From Thiocystis violacea (GTDB taxonomy: Bacteria; Pseudomonadota; Gammaproteobacteria; Chromatiales; Chromatiaceae): a stretch of 64,000 bases of DNA. Numbering within the stretch: position 1 is the stretch's first letter; each line of letters opens with the position of its first letter. Made by a program: the position numbers and the translations under genes. Positions 7,040 through 15,334 of the stretch are shown here, one piece after another. The stretch spans positions 1 to 64,000 of the forward strand of contig NZ_NRRF01000007.1 of the NCBI RefSeq assembly GCF_016583565.1, in the 5' to 3' direction. The notes under the pieces were generated by a model. The model did not search any database, was not told the origin of the DNA, and saw only the letters and a program-made list of their open reading frames with translations.

Positions 7040-8874
7040 CGCATGACCTCGCCGTCGTCTGGCGTGTTGATGACTGTCTCCGTGAAGGAATTGATGGAGA
7101 CGTATTTCGCGAAGAACTGCTCCAGCACGGCGCCGAGCAGGAAGACACCGCTGCCCTCGAAGGCGCTGGAGTCCATCGTCAGCGTCACCTGCAGACCTCT
7201 GGCGTAGGTGACGCGGCCGGGATCCGGCAGTCGGCGCGTGATCGGGCTCGTTTGCACGCTCCGCACGCCATCGACCTGGCGCCGTGTGGCGGCGTCCGCC
7301 AGATCGCTGTAGAGGGCAAGCAGCTCGCGCAGCGCGTTGGCGCCTTGCTCCGCGTCCTGGTTGCTGAGCGAGAGATAGTTGAGTGACAGGTGGCTGATGA
7401 GCCGCCAGGCACTGTCGCCCTTCGGGAACGACGGTCGTGGTTTGGTCGGACCGGCAACGCAGCGGATGGATTGCACCGGCGCGCTGATCTCCAGGGAGAA
7501 GTCCGTGTTGCCCTTGCCGAGCGGCAGCTGCAGCGGCAGGTCGCGGTTGGTGCAAAGGGTGCCGATGGCGAGCTGCCGCAGGCTGTGCCGGTAGGGCGCC
7601 TCGTCCGCGTCGACCAGGCTGACGAAGACCTCGCTGCCGATATAGCTGGAGCGCGGCCCGCGCAGCTGCTGCTGGGTGGAGGGGACGCGCGGCTCGCGAT
7701 GGATGCTGTAGTAGGCGCGATGGGCGCGTCCGCCGACGATGTCCTGCGAGGTGTAGAAGGGTAGGAAGGTCTGCTCCGGGTCCGTGTGGGCGCCGATGCC
7801 GACGACCTCCTTGATGCCGAAGATCTCATAGTCCAGCGGCCGGGTGCGGTCCGGGATGACGTGGTGTTCATGGCCCCGGTTGCTCAGATGGACGCGGTCG
7901 GCGCGCTTGGGGAAGAGGTTGATGGCCGGCGTGCAGTAGAGCGCGAAGTAGGAGGCGTCGAAGGCGTCCTCGTCGAGCAGGCCGCTCTGATCGAGCAGCA
8001 CGATGATGTCCAGCTGAGACTCGGCGCAGCGTTTGACCGAGTCGCCGAGGTCCGTGAAGTCGACAAAGAGGTAGCGGTCCGGGAAGGCGAAGTATTCCTG
8101 GAGCAGACGGTAGCCCTGGAACGACTGAGGCCCATAGGGCAGCAGCGCTTCGTGATCGTCGAAACCGACCCGTCGGATGCTGCCCGGCTCCAGGCGCGTC
8201 TGCCATTCGGGCTCGCTCTTGCTGGGTCGGACCACGACCGCCAGTGCGTGGCCCAGCAGCTCTTCGTAGAGGCGCATGCGCAGACCGTCGCCGCCGCGCA
8301 GGAAGAGGCGCAGACGCTCCAGCGGCAGTGCGTTGAAGGGAACGCCCGTGGCGCGAAAGCGAAAGCGGATCCCAGCCTTGACCCCTTTGACGCCCTGGGC
8401 GCCGACGGCCAGGGCCGCGGGGGTGTTGAGCGGCTTGGCCTCGATCAGCTCGATCGGCCAGAGCGTCAGGTCGCTCGCCGTGCGGTATTCGCAGGCGGTG
8501 CGCTCGCCCTTGCCGAGGATGCTGCGCAGGCTGGTGTCGCGCGGGACCTCGAAACCCTTGGCCAGGTCGCCCTTGGACAGGTCCGGCTGGAGCTGGACCA
8601 CGGTCATGGAGGGGACGGGGGCGAGGTAGTGCGGATAGACCATTTCCAGCAGGTGCTGGGTGAAGCTCGGGAACTCGGCGTCGAGCTTCAGCTGGACCCG
8701 CGCGGCCAGGAAGGCGAAGCCCTCCAGCAGGCGCTCGACGTAGGGGTCCGCGCACTCGAAGCCGTCCATGCCGAGACGGCCGGCGATCTTGGGGTAGTCG
8801 CGCGCGAACTCGGCGCCCATCTCGCGGATGAACTGCAGCTCGCGGTTGTAGTAGCGCAGGAAATCGGGATCCAT
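7003..8874 (-). CDS. tssF: T6SS baseplate protein TssF
   Basis: A 623-residue TssF/ImpG/VasA protein, the large wedge subunit of the baseplate. Family features are the N-terminal FLRYYNRELQFIREMGAEFA, FPSFTQHLLEMVYPHYLAPVP and the central FPDRYLFVDFTDL region. Length is normal for the family. It starts 1 base after the tssE stop and overlaps tssG, so tssE, tssF and tssG are translationally linked. Confidence 0.97.
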   Translation of the reverse strand: MDPDFLRYYNRELQFIREMGAEFARDYPKIAGRLGMDGFECADPYVERLLEGFAFLAARVQLKLDAEFPSFTQHLLEMVYPHYLAPVPSMTVVQLQPDLSKGDLAKGFEVPRDTSLRSILGKGERTACEYRTASDLTLWPIELIEAKPLNTPAALAVGAQGVKGVKAGIRFRFRATGVPFNALPLERLRLFLRGGDGLRMRLYEELLGHALAVVVRPSKSEPEWQTRLEPGSIRRVGFDDHEALLPYGPQSFQGYRLLQEYFAFPDRYLFVDFTDLGDSVKRCAESQLDIIVLLDQSGLLDEDAFDASYFALYCTPAINLFPKRADRVHLSNRGHEHHVIPDRTRPLDYEIFGIKEVVGIGAHTDPEQTFLPFYTSQDIVGGRAHRAYYSIHREPRVPSTQQQLRGPRSSYIGSEVFVSLVDADEAPYRHSLRQLAIGTLCTNRDLPLQLPLGKGNTDFSLEISAPVQSIRCVAGPTKPRPSFPKGDSAWRLISHLSLNYLSLSNQDAEQGANALRELLALYSDLADAATRRQVDGVRSVQTSPITRRLPDPGRVTYARGLQVTLTMDSSAFEGSGVFLLGAVLEQFFAKYVSINSFTETVINTPDDGEVMRWPARIGRRQTS

Positions 8875-8875
8875 T

Positions 8876-9388
8876 TTAGTGCGGCGGTCCTGACTGCTCG
8901 GTCACCTGCACGTCGCCGAGATCCAGGTCCAGCTCGGTCTTGAGATAGATCCGGAGGGGGACGGGCTGCGCCCACAGCTCGCCCTCGATATCGAAGGTGA
9001 GCGCGTTGTGGGTCATGCGCTCGGGGTCGACGCGCGCGTGGACCTTCACGGTCTGGCGCAGGATACGCGGCTCGAAGTCCCAGATGGCCTGGCGGACGGC
9101 GCGCTCGATGACGGTGATGTCCACCCCGGATGAGGTGAGCCCGGCCATGTCCGGGATGCCGTAGTTCAAGACGGAATGCGCCACCCAGGGGTAGTCGTCG
9201 AGATCCTGCACGCTGTCCAGCCGCCCGGCGTTGAGCAGCCAGGCCAGGTCGCGCAGGACGCTCTCGCGCAACTGCCGCATGGAGAGGACGCGCTTCTCGC
9301 GCGACTCCTGCTGTTTGTCGGGCTCATCGTCGGTGAGGCGATCCAGGAGCGCAGGCTGCAGACGCTCCTTCTGCGTGAGCTCAGCCAC
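8876..9388 (-). CDS. tssE: T6SS baseplate protein TssE (gp25-like)
   Basis: A 170-residue homologue of phage T4 gp25, the baseplate subunit that initiates sheath polymerisation. The gp25 core is visible: LRESVLRDLAWLLNAGRLD, then YPWVAHSVLNYGIPDMAG and the C-terminal AIWDFEPRI region. The start is GTG 9388 (VAELTQKERLQPALLDRL), which overlaps the tagJ stop by 8 bp. The frame is open to 9484, but that extension is low-complexity and lies wholly inside tagJ. Confidence 0.92.
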   Translation of the reverse strand: MAELTQKERLQPALLDRLTDDEPDKQQESREKRVLSMRQLRESVLRDLAWLLNAGRLDSVQDLDDYPWVAHSVLNYGIPDMAGLTSSGVDITVIERAVRQAIWDFEPRILRQTVKVHARVDPERMTHNALTFDIEGELWAQPVPLRIYLKTELDLDLGDVQVTEQSGPPH

Positions 9389-10220
9389 CGGCGGAATCTG
9401 CCTCGTTGTCCGGGTCGTCCGCGCCTTCGGCGTGGGTGTCGAGATCGATACGGCGAACGTCCATGAGAGAGAAGTCGCCCGCATCCGTGGTCAGCATCCG
9501 CTGGCCGAGCCCCAGGTAGGTGCCGGGTGTGGGCTCCAGCCATTCGGTCTTGCGGGACAGGCGGATCTGCTCGTCCGCGCTGGACTCGGAGCCTGGATAA
9601 CGTGTCGGGATCAGGCCGACGGATTCGCCGCCATTGGCCCAGGTGAAGTAGGCCGGCATCCAGACGACATCGCGCAGGTCGGCCGGGGCCTCGATCTGGA
9701 TGGTCCGGATGCGATGGAATGGGATCCAGTAATAGCGGCCCTCGACCACGGCCTCCAGGATGGGGCCGAGGCGGGGGTCGGCGTCCGCGATCCAGGCGAA
9801 CGCCTGGTCGTCGATCATGCCGCTGGTGGCCGGCGCCGCGGCGAAGGCCTCGTCGCGAAGCCGCGCCGCTTCGCCAAGCTGCCCCGCCGCCGTGCGCTGT
9901 AGCGATTCGAGCACCAGCGCCAGCCAGTGCTCCGGATCGCCGAAGATCAACGGGGATCGTTTGCCCGCGAAGATGGCGGCGCGCAGGTTTTCGCAGCGAA
10001 TGGCTTCGCGATAGGTCTGCACCATGGACAGGGCCGCCGGATCCATCTGGCCCGAGACCTCCAGCTGATTGAGCGCCCGCTCCCAGTCGCCCTGCACGGC
10101 CAGCAGTTGGAAGAGGAAGATCCGGTGCCTGGGGTTGGCCGCGTCCTTGCGGACGGCCTGTTTGAGTTCGGCCAGCGCATCGTCCAGCCGGCCCTCGGCG
10201 AGCAGTTGCTCCGCGGACAT
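9381..10220 (-). CDS. tagJ: T6SS accessory protein TagJ/ImpE (SciE type)
   Basis: A 279-residue ImpE-family protein. It opens with TPR-like helices (AEQLLAEGRLDDALAELKQAVR) and ends in the conserved domain with RYYWIPFHRIRTI and PAYFTWANGGESVGLIPTRYPGSE. Family members bind the sheath subunit TssB and are thought to modulate sheath recycling by ClpV. The start chosen is ATG 10220; the longer reading frame upstream runs antisense-like through hcp. It sits between hcp and tssE, its usual place in ImpE-containing clusters. Confidence 0.92.
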   Translation of the reverse strand: MSAEQLLAEGRLDDALAELKQAVRKDAANPRHRIFLFQLLAVQGDWERALNQLEVSGQMDPAALSMVQTYREAIRCENLRAAIFAGKRSPLIFGDPEHWLALVLESLQRTAAGQLGEAARLRDEAFAAAPATSGMIDDQAFAWIADADPRLGPILEAVVEGRYYWIPFHRIRTIQIEAPADLRDVVWMPAYFTWANGGESVGLIPTRYPGSESSADEQIRLSRKTEWLEPTPGTYLGLGQRMLTTDAGDFSLMDVRRIDLDTHAEGADDPDNEADSAGG

Positions 10221-10237
10221 GGCGTGCTCCCCCTGGC

Positions 10238-10720
10238 TCAGGTCGGTTTGCCCGTCTTGAGGTCGAAGCCCTTGTCCGTGGCCTCGGTCTGGGTACCGCC
10301 GGCGTCGAACTGGGTGTACTTCTGGATGATCTTGGTGAAGCTGACCATGAAGCTCTCCATCGGCCGCTCCCCGCCGCTCGAGAGCGAGTAGGAGGAGATG
10401 ATCGGCTCGTAGAGTTCGTACTTCATGTAGACCTGGTCCGCGCCCTCGCCACCGGTCTGGATGAAGTGCACCTCCGCCATGTCGCAGATCTTCTTGCCGT
10501 AGATGGACTGGGCGAAGATCTCGTTGGAGGCGATGTCGGCGTCCTTGGAGCAAGCCACCTCGCTGAAGTTTGGGGTGCTGGTCTCGCGGTCCTTGCCCGA
10601 GCCGCTGACGGTGATGGTGCGCGCCACTCCAAGCTGGATGGAGGTCAGATTGATCCAGTCCTCATGGCCGGATTGCTGCGCGTCGCCTTTGATGATGCCG
10701 CCGAAGTCGATAAGGATCAT
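10238..10720 (-). CDS. hcp: T6SS tube protein Hcp, copy 1
   Basis: A 160-residue Hcp (TssD), the hexameric ring protein that stacks into the inner tube and is secreted with the spike. The sequence shows the Hcp beta-barrel with YMKYELYEPIISSYSLSSGG and the C-terminal GFDLKTGKPT. It lies in the minus-strand operon between tssC and tagJ. A second copy on the plus strand (14487-14969) differs by one residue (I here, V there, in KIxQKY) and by few silent bases, so the two are recent duplicates or are kept alike by gene conversion. Confidence 0.97.
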   Translation of the reverse strand: MILIDFGGIIKGDAQQSGHEDWINLTSIQLGVARTITVSGSGKDRETSTPNFSEVACSKDADIASNEIFAQSIYGKKICDMAEVHFIQTGGEGADQVYMKYELYEPIISSYSLSSGGERPMESFMVSFTKIIQKYTQFDAGGTQTEATDKGFDLKTGKPT

Positions 10721-10734
10721 GGTGAGCTCCTCAA

Positions 10735-10776
10735 TTGTCAGTTGGCAGTTGTCAGTTGTCAGTGGACAGTTGTCAG
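10735..10776. repeat. Heptamer tandem repeat (GTCAGTT-type)
   Basis: About six degenerate copies of a TCAGTTG/TCAGTGG heptamer fill the gap between tssC and hcp copy 1. A similar array lies at 37186-37218 between tssK and tssL. No promoter or terminator is evident. It may act as a spacer or a slippage-prone tract. Confidence 0.7.
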
Positions 10777-10778
10777 GC

Positions 10779-12278
10779 TTATTTCTTGCCTGACGGCAGT
10801 TTGGAGACCAGGCGCAGGGAGACCGTCAGGCCCTCCAGCTGGTAGTGCGGACGCAGGAAGAACTTGGAGCTGTAGTAGCCCGGATTGCCCTCGACCTCCT
10901 CGACGACGACCTCCGCGCCGGCCAGCGGTCGCCTGGCCTTGTCCGACTCCGTGGCGGTCGCGGGATTGTTGAGCACGTACTTGCCGATCCAGTTGTTGAG
11001 CCAGGTCTCCATGTCGGCGCGCTCCTTGAAGGAACCGATCTTGTCGCGGACGATGCACTTCAGATAATGCGCGAAGCGGCAGGTCGCGAAGAGATAGGGC
11101 AGGCGCGCCGAGAGGTTGGCGTTGGCCGTGGCGTCTGGGTCGTCGTACTCGAAGGGCTTCTGCAGCGACTGGGCGCCGATGAAGGCCGCGAAGTCCGAGT
11201 TCTTCTTGTGGATGAGCGGCATGAAGCCGTTCTTCGCCAGCTCCGCCTCGCGGCGGTCGCTGATGGCGATCTCGGTCGGGCACTTCATGTCCACGCCGCC
11301 GTCGTCGGTCGGGAAGGTGTGGGTCGGCAGACCTTCCACCGCGCCGCCGGACTCGATGCCGCGGATGCGCGAGCACCAGCCGTAATACTTGAAGGAGCGG
11401 GTGATATTGGTCGCCATGGCGTAGGCCGAGTTGGCCCAGGTGTACTTGTTGTGGTCCGCGCCCTCGGTGTCTTCCTCGAAGTCGAACTCGTCGACGGGGT
11501 TGGTCTTGGCGCCATAGGGCAGGCGCGAGAGGAAGCGCGGCATGGCCAGGCCGATGTAGCGCGCGTCGTCCGATTCGCGTAGCGAGCGCCAGGCGGCGTA
11601 CTCGGGGGTCTGGAAGATCTTGGTCAGGTCGCGCGGATTGGCCAGCTCGCGCCAGGAGTCCATCTGCATGACGGCGGGATCGGCCCCCGCGATAAAGGGC
11701 GCGTGCATGGCGGCGCAGACCTTGGAGATCTCGCCCAGGCACTCGACATCCGGCGGGCTGTGGTCGAAGTGGTAGTCGCCGACCAGGCAGCCGAAGGGCT
11801 CGCCGCCGAACTGGCCGTATTCTTCCTCGTACATCTTCTTGAACAGCGGGCTCTGATCCCAGGCCGTGCCCTTGTACTTCTTCAGGGTCTTGTGGACCTC
11901 TTTTTTGGAGATGTTCATGACGCGGATCTTGAGCATCTCGTCCGTTTCGGTGTTGTTCACCAGGTAGTGCAGGCCGCGCCAGGCGCCTTCCAGTTGCTGG
12001 AAGTCCTCGTGGTGGAGGATGAGATTGACCTGCTCCGTGAGCTTTTTGTCGATCTCGGCGACGATGGACTCGATGGTGCGGAGCACGTCCGTGGAGACGA
12101 CCACGGTGCCGGCCAGCGCCTGCTCGGCCAGCGTCTTGACGGCCTCGGTCACGGCCTCCTTGGCGCGCTCGGACTTGGGTCGGAACTCCTTCTCCAGCAG
12201 GGCGCTGAAGTCGCCGGCTTCCAGGGCTTCGCCGGCGGCTTCCGGCTGGACTTGGGTGTCTGCTTCGGCCATGGTCAA
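10779..12278 (-). CDS. tssC: T6SS contractile sheath large subunit TssC
   Basis: A 499-residue TssC/VipB protein that pairs with TssB to form the contractile sheath. Typical segments are AWRGLHYLVNNTETDEMLKI, the Asp/Pro-rich HSPPDVECLGEI and the C-terminal LRPHYQLEGLTVSLRLVS. Length matches the family. Its ATG overlaps the tssB stop by 4 bp (ATGA), which should keep the two sheath subunits in balance. An N-terminal acidic tail (about 1-25) precedes the sheath domain. Confidence 0.97.
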   Translation of the reverse strand: MTMAEADTQVQPEAAGEALEAGDFSALLEKEFRPKSERAKEAVTEAVKTLAEQALAGTVVVSTDVLRTIESIVAEIDKKLTEQVNLILHHEDFQQLEGAWRGLHYLVNNTETDEMLKIRVMNISKKEVHKTLKKYKGTAWDQSPLFKKMYEEEYGQFGGEPFGCLVGDYHFDHSPPDVECLGEISKVCAAMHAPFIAGADPAVMQMDSWRELANPRDLTKIFQTPEYAAWRSLRESDDARYIGLAMPRFLSRLPYGAKTNPVDEFDFEEDTEGADHNKYTWANSAYAMATNITRSFKYYGWCSRIRGIESGGAVEGLPTHTFPTDDGGVDMKCPTEIAISDRREAELAKNGFMPLIHKKNSDFAAFIGAQSLQKPFEYDDPDATANANLSARLPYLFATCRFAHYLKCIVRDKIGSFKERADMETWLNNWIGKYVLNNPATATESDKARRPLAGAEVVVEEVEGNPGYYSSKFFLRPHYQLEGLTVSLRLVSKLPSGKK

Positions 12279-12820
12279 GCCTCCGTCTTCGCAGATTCGT
12301 CAGCGGCGTCGGGTGCGTCCGCATCGCCCTTGGGCTTGGGGGCGGAGGCCAGCGCCTGCAGCAGCGCGGGATCCTGCAACGCCTTGGCGATGAGTTCTTC
12401 CGCACCGGACTTGCCGTCCATGTAGCTCATGAGGTTAGAGAGCTGCTCGCGCGCCTCCAGCAGCTTGCCGAGCGCGCCGACCTTGCGGGCCACGGCCGCC
12501 GGGGAGAAGTCGTCCATGCTCTCGAAGGTGATATCGACGCTCATGTTGCCTTCGCCCGTCAGCGTGTTGGGAACCTGGAAGGCGACACGTGGCTTCATCG
12601 CCTTGAGTCGATCGTCGAAGTTGTCGACGTCGATCTCGAGAAACTTGCGGTCGGCAACGGCGGGCAGGGGATCCGCGGGCTTGCCGGAGAGGTCGGATAT
12701 GACGCCCATGATGAAGGGGAGTTGGATCTTCTTCTCCGCGCCGTAGAGCTCGACGTCGTATTCGATCTGGACCCGTGGTGCGCGATTTCTGGCTATGAAT
12801 TTCTGGCTGCTTTCCGCCAT
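12275..12820 (-). CDS. tssB: T6SS contractile sheath small subunit TssB
   Basis: A 181-residue TssB/VipA protein. Recognisable motifs are SQKFIARNRAPRVQIEYDVE at the N-terminus, the invariant LPFIMGVISDLSG and the segment RKFLEIDVDNFDDRLKAMKPR. It forms the heterodimeric sheath protomer with TssC and is the docking partner of TssA and ImpE-type proteins. A strong ribosome-binding sequence (GAGGGGG) lies 6 bases before the ATG. A C-terminal tail rich in Ala/Asp (about 150-181) extends past the usual helix. Confidence 0.97.
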   Translation of the reverse strand: MAESSQKFIARNRAPRVQIEYDVELYGAEKKIQLPFIMGVISDLSGKPADPLPAVADRKFLEIDVDNFDDRLKAMKPRVAFQVPNTLTGEGNMSVDITFESMDDFSPAAVARKVGALGKLLEAREQLSNLMSYMDGKSGAEELIAKALQDPALLQALASAPKPKGDADAPDAADESAKTEA

Positions 12821-12893
12821 GGGAGTCCCCCTCGTTGGCTGGTCTCAGGTCAGGGGTCTGGGGAAACGTCGCTTGACGCCTTACCCCGGCCCC

Positions 12894-13973
12894 CTAGTTG
12901 TCGGATTGTGGGCCGCGAATCACCTGCGCTTGCGAGAGGCCGTCCGGGGCCAGGTCTTCCAGGATCTCCAGAAAATCCTTGGAGACCAGTCGTTTCGCTC
13001 GAACCAGCAGCAGAGGGATGGGGCTGGAGGGCTCCTGGCGACGGTAGTAGTCGATCAGGAGGTCCAGGGCTCGCACCACGTCTGCACGGTTGTTGATCGC
13101 GCCCAGGTTGGCATTAGCAATCGCCTTGCCAGATGTGGCTCGATCCTCCGTTTCGGCCCCGGTTCCGGTCTCCGCGCATTCCCCGTCTTCCGCGTCAGGC
13201 GCGATGCCCGCCCGCTCCGTCAGCGGCTTGAGCACGGCCTTGCGCGCGGTCTGAATGAGTTCGCTCAGTGGCTCGAGATCCGGGGCCGCGTCGATACCGA
13301 CGCGCTCGGCGAACTGGGTCTCGATGACGCCGGTGAGCGCGAGCGCACCCTCGATCGAGGCCATTGTGGCCTGCAGTCGGTCCAGATCGACCTCCTGGAA
13401 GGCGGCCTCGATCAACTGTAGCTCGGGAATTGGGGCCTTGCCGTCCTTCGGGGCCGGCAGCTCTTTGTTCGCGATCTGCAGATCCCGCAGGCTGAAGCGG
13501 CCGATCCCGCGCGCGTCGACCAGGGGTGCGGAGCGCAGGCCCTCGAGGGTCGACTCGGCGTCGGCGAGCGTGATGATGGTGTTGACGCGCAGCGTCGGGT
13601 CGTTGTCGTCGTCGGGATCGAGTTGGGGGTGCAGGCTCTCCCAGTGCTGTTCGACCAATCCCGTGATGAGCATGAGCCCTTCATGGAAACCGCTCCAGCC
13701 ATGGGTGTGGGCGAGGGCACGCGCGAGATGCGTCGCGACCCTTAGATCCTTGGTTCTGGCCAGGAGGTCGACGGCTTGGCGTTCGACCTCGGCCCAATCG
13801 GGCTCCTCGGCCGGGATGATGGTGTCGCCGAACTGCTGCTCGGGTTTGCCTTCGGTGGCGCGTTCCAGCGCGCCGTAGGCCGGGTCGTATTCGAGGTTGT
13901 CGCCGCAGGGGGCGTCGGGAGAGATCACCGCGAGCAAGCCTTGGATGTCGATCAAAGCCGTACTCCTGTGCAT
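12894..13973 (-). CDS. tssA: T6SS cap protein TssA (ImpA N-terminal domain)
   Basis: A 359-residue protein with an ImpA N-terminal domain (PCGDNLEYDPAYGALERA near residue 22, then DLRVATHLARALAHTHGW). TssA primes baseplate assembly and caps the distal end of the growing sheath. The C-terminal region (VVRALDLLIDYYRRQEPSSP, about 305-325) matches short TssA proteins. The start is ATG 13973; the open frame runs on to 14150 but that part has no family similarity. It is the first gene of the minus-strand T6SS operon. Confidence 0.92.
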   Translation of the reverse strand: MHRSTALIDIQGLLAVISPDAPCGDNLEYDPAYGALERATEGKPEQQFGDTIIPAEEPDWAEVERQAVDLLARTKDLRVATHLARALAHTHGWSGFHEGLMLITGLVEQHWESLHPQLDPDDDNDPTLRVNTIITLADAESTLEGLRSAPLVDARGIGRFSLRDLQIANKELPAPKDGKAPIPELQLIEAAFQEVDLDRLQATMASIEGALALTGVIETQFAERVGIDAAPDLEPLSELIQTARKAVLKPLTERAGIAPDAEDGECAETGTGAETEDRATSGKAIANANLGAINNRADVVRALDLLIDYYRRQEPSSPIPLLLVRAKRLVSKDFLEILEDLAPDGLSQAQVIRGPQSDN

Positions 13974-14486
13974 CGTCGGGGTCCGAGCAGGGGCTTCGCC
14001 AGGGAGCGCCTGCGCAGGACCGCTGCTGCGCGAACGGGTTGCCGCCTGGCACAAAGTATAGGCCACTGAATGCTTGGCTGGTGGCGACAGTCCGCGATTG
14101 GTCTCGCGTTGGGCATTCGCTACGCACAGGACGGAAGACGCCGCGGTCAATAACCTTCTGTGATACTCGGGATAAGCTGAGGCATTCCGATCTTGCTGTC
14201 AATGGCCGTCAATTCGCGTTCGCTTGCGGCCTATCCCTGGGCCGTTCGTAGGCCGGGCCAACCTGAGCCGATCGGCTCGAAATGGCTGGTCCGGCGTCTG
14301 TTGAGTGCGGCCTGCCGTCTTCGGTTGTTATTGAAAATCAAGCGATTGATGACTTGGCATGGGTTCTGTAATGGGTGAGTTACCAGAGACGTGAATGGGA
14401 CGATGAGTCAGAACCCGTTGAGTCAGAACCCATTGGGCGCACTCGGAGAACCCTGAACGCAACGACATCCGACCTAGGAGTTCACC
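13974..14486. other. Divergent intergenic region tssA / hcp copy 2
   Basis: This 513-bp gap must hold promoters for the minus-strand tssA operon and for plus-strand hcp. A 15-bp direct repeat (TGAGTCAGAACCC followed by GT or AT, 14404-14418 and 14419-14433) lies about 55 bp before hcp. I see no convincing sigma-70 or sigma-54 promoter and no open frame with family similarity. Confidence 0.45.
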
Positions 14487-14969
14487 ATGATCCTTATCGA
14501 CTTCGGCGGCATCATCAAAGGCGACGCGCAGCAATCCGGCCATGAGGACTGGATCAACCTGACCTCCATCCAGCTTGGCGTGGCGCGCACCATCACCGTC
14601 AGCGGCTCGGGCAAGGACCGCGAGACCAGTACCCCAAACTTCAGCGAGGTGGCTTGCTCCAAGGACGCCGACATCGCCTCCAACGAGATCTTCGCCCAGT
14701 CCATCTACGGCAAGAAGATCTGCGACATGGCGGAGGTGCACTTCATCCAGACCGGTGGCGAGGGCGCCGATCAGGTCTACATGAAGTACGAGCTCTACGA
14801 GCCGATCATCTCCTCCTACTCGCTCTCGAGCGGCGGGGAGCGGCCGATGGAGAGCTTCATGGTCAGCTTCACCAAGATCGTCCAGAAGTACACCCAGTTC
14901 GACGCCGGCGGCACCCAGACCGAGGCGACCGACAAGGGCTTCGACCTCAAGACGGGTAAACCGACTTAA
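14487..14969 (+). CDS. hcp: T6SS tube protein Hcp, copy 2
   Basis: A 160-residue Hcp identical to copy 1 except for one Ile-to-Val change. Similarity begins a few bases before the start (GGAG-TCACC-ATG context) and ends at the stop codon. The two copies are in opposite orientation with 3.77 kb, including tssA, tssB and tssC, between them. This copy precedes vgrG and probably supplies tube protein with that spike. The ribosome-binding sequence AGGAG lies 6 bases before the ATG. Confidence 0.97.
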   Translation: MILIDFGGIIKGDAQQSGHEDWINLTSIQLGVARTITVSGSGKDRETSTPNFSEVACSKDADIASNEIFAQSIYGKKICDMAEVHFIQTGGEGADQVYMKYELYEPIISSYSLSSGGERPMESFMVSFTKIVQKYTQFDAGGTQTEATDKGFDLKTGKPT

Positions 14970-15334
14970 GGGGCGGACTGGATGACCCGAGGCTGATGCC
15001 TTGCGACCTGGCGAGCCGGATGCCGATCCGCTCGGTATCCGGTGACGCAGGTCGACCCTTTCTTGGCAAGTGGGCTTGGCCGCGGAGTGCGGCGGAAGGG
15101 GCAGGGAGTCGATTCGCTTCAAGATTTTCGAGGTCCATGCGGGTTTCCGCTGCGCCGAGAGCAACATGCAATGCACTTGATCTTGGATTGTCTACTCTGT
15201 CTTCTATGCGTCTCCGCGGTCTTTTTTGTCTACGCGATCATCAGACCCGCTGAAATCGCGTACTCTCGGAGATCATCCGACCAGGGATTATCCGACCAGC
15301 GCCCATCCGACGCAGACACCGAGGAGCATCCGTC
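14970..15334. other. Gap between hcp copy 2 and vgrG
   Basis: These 365 bp show no family-like reading frame. The only features are degenerate repeats of GATCATCCGACCAG type (about 15260-15315) and the GAGGAG ribosome-binding sequence before vgrG. A separate vgrG promoter could lie here, but none is clear. Confidence 0.4.
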
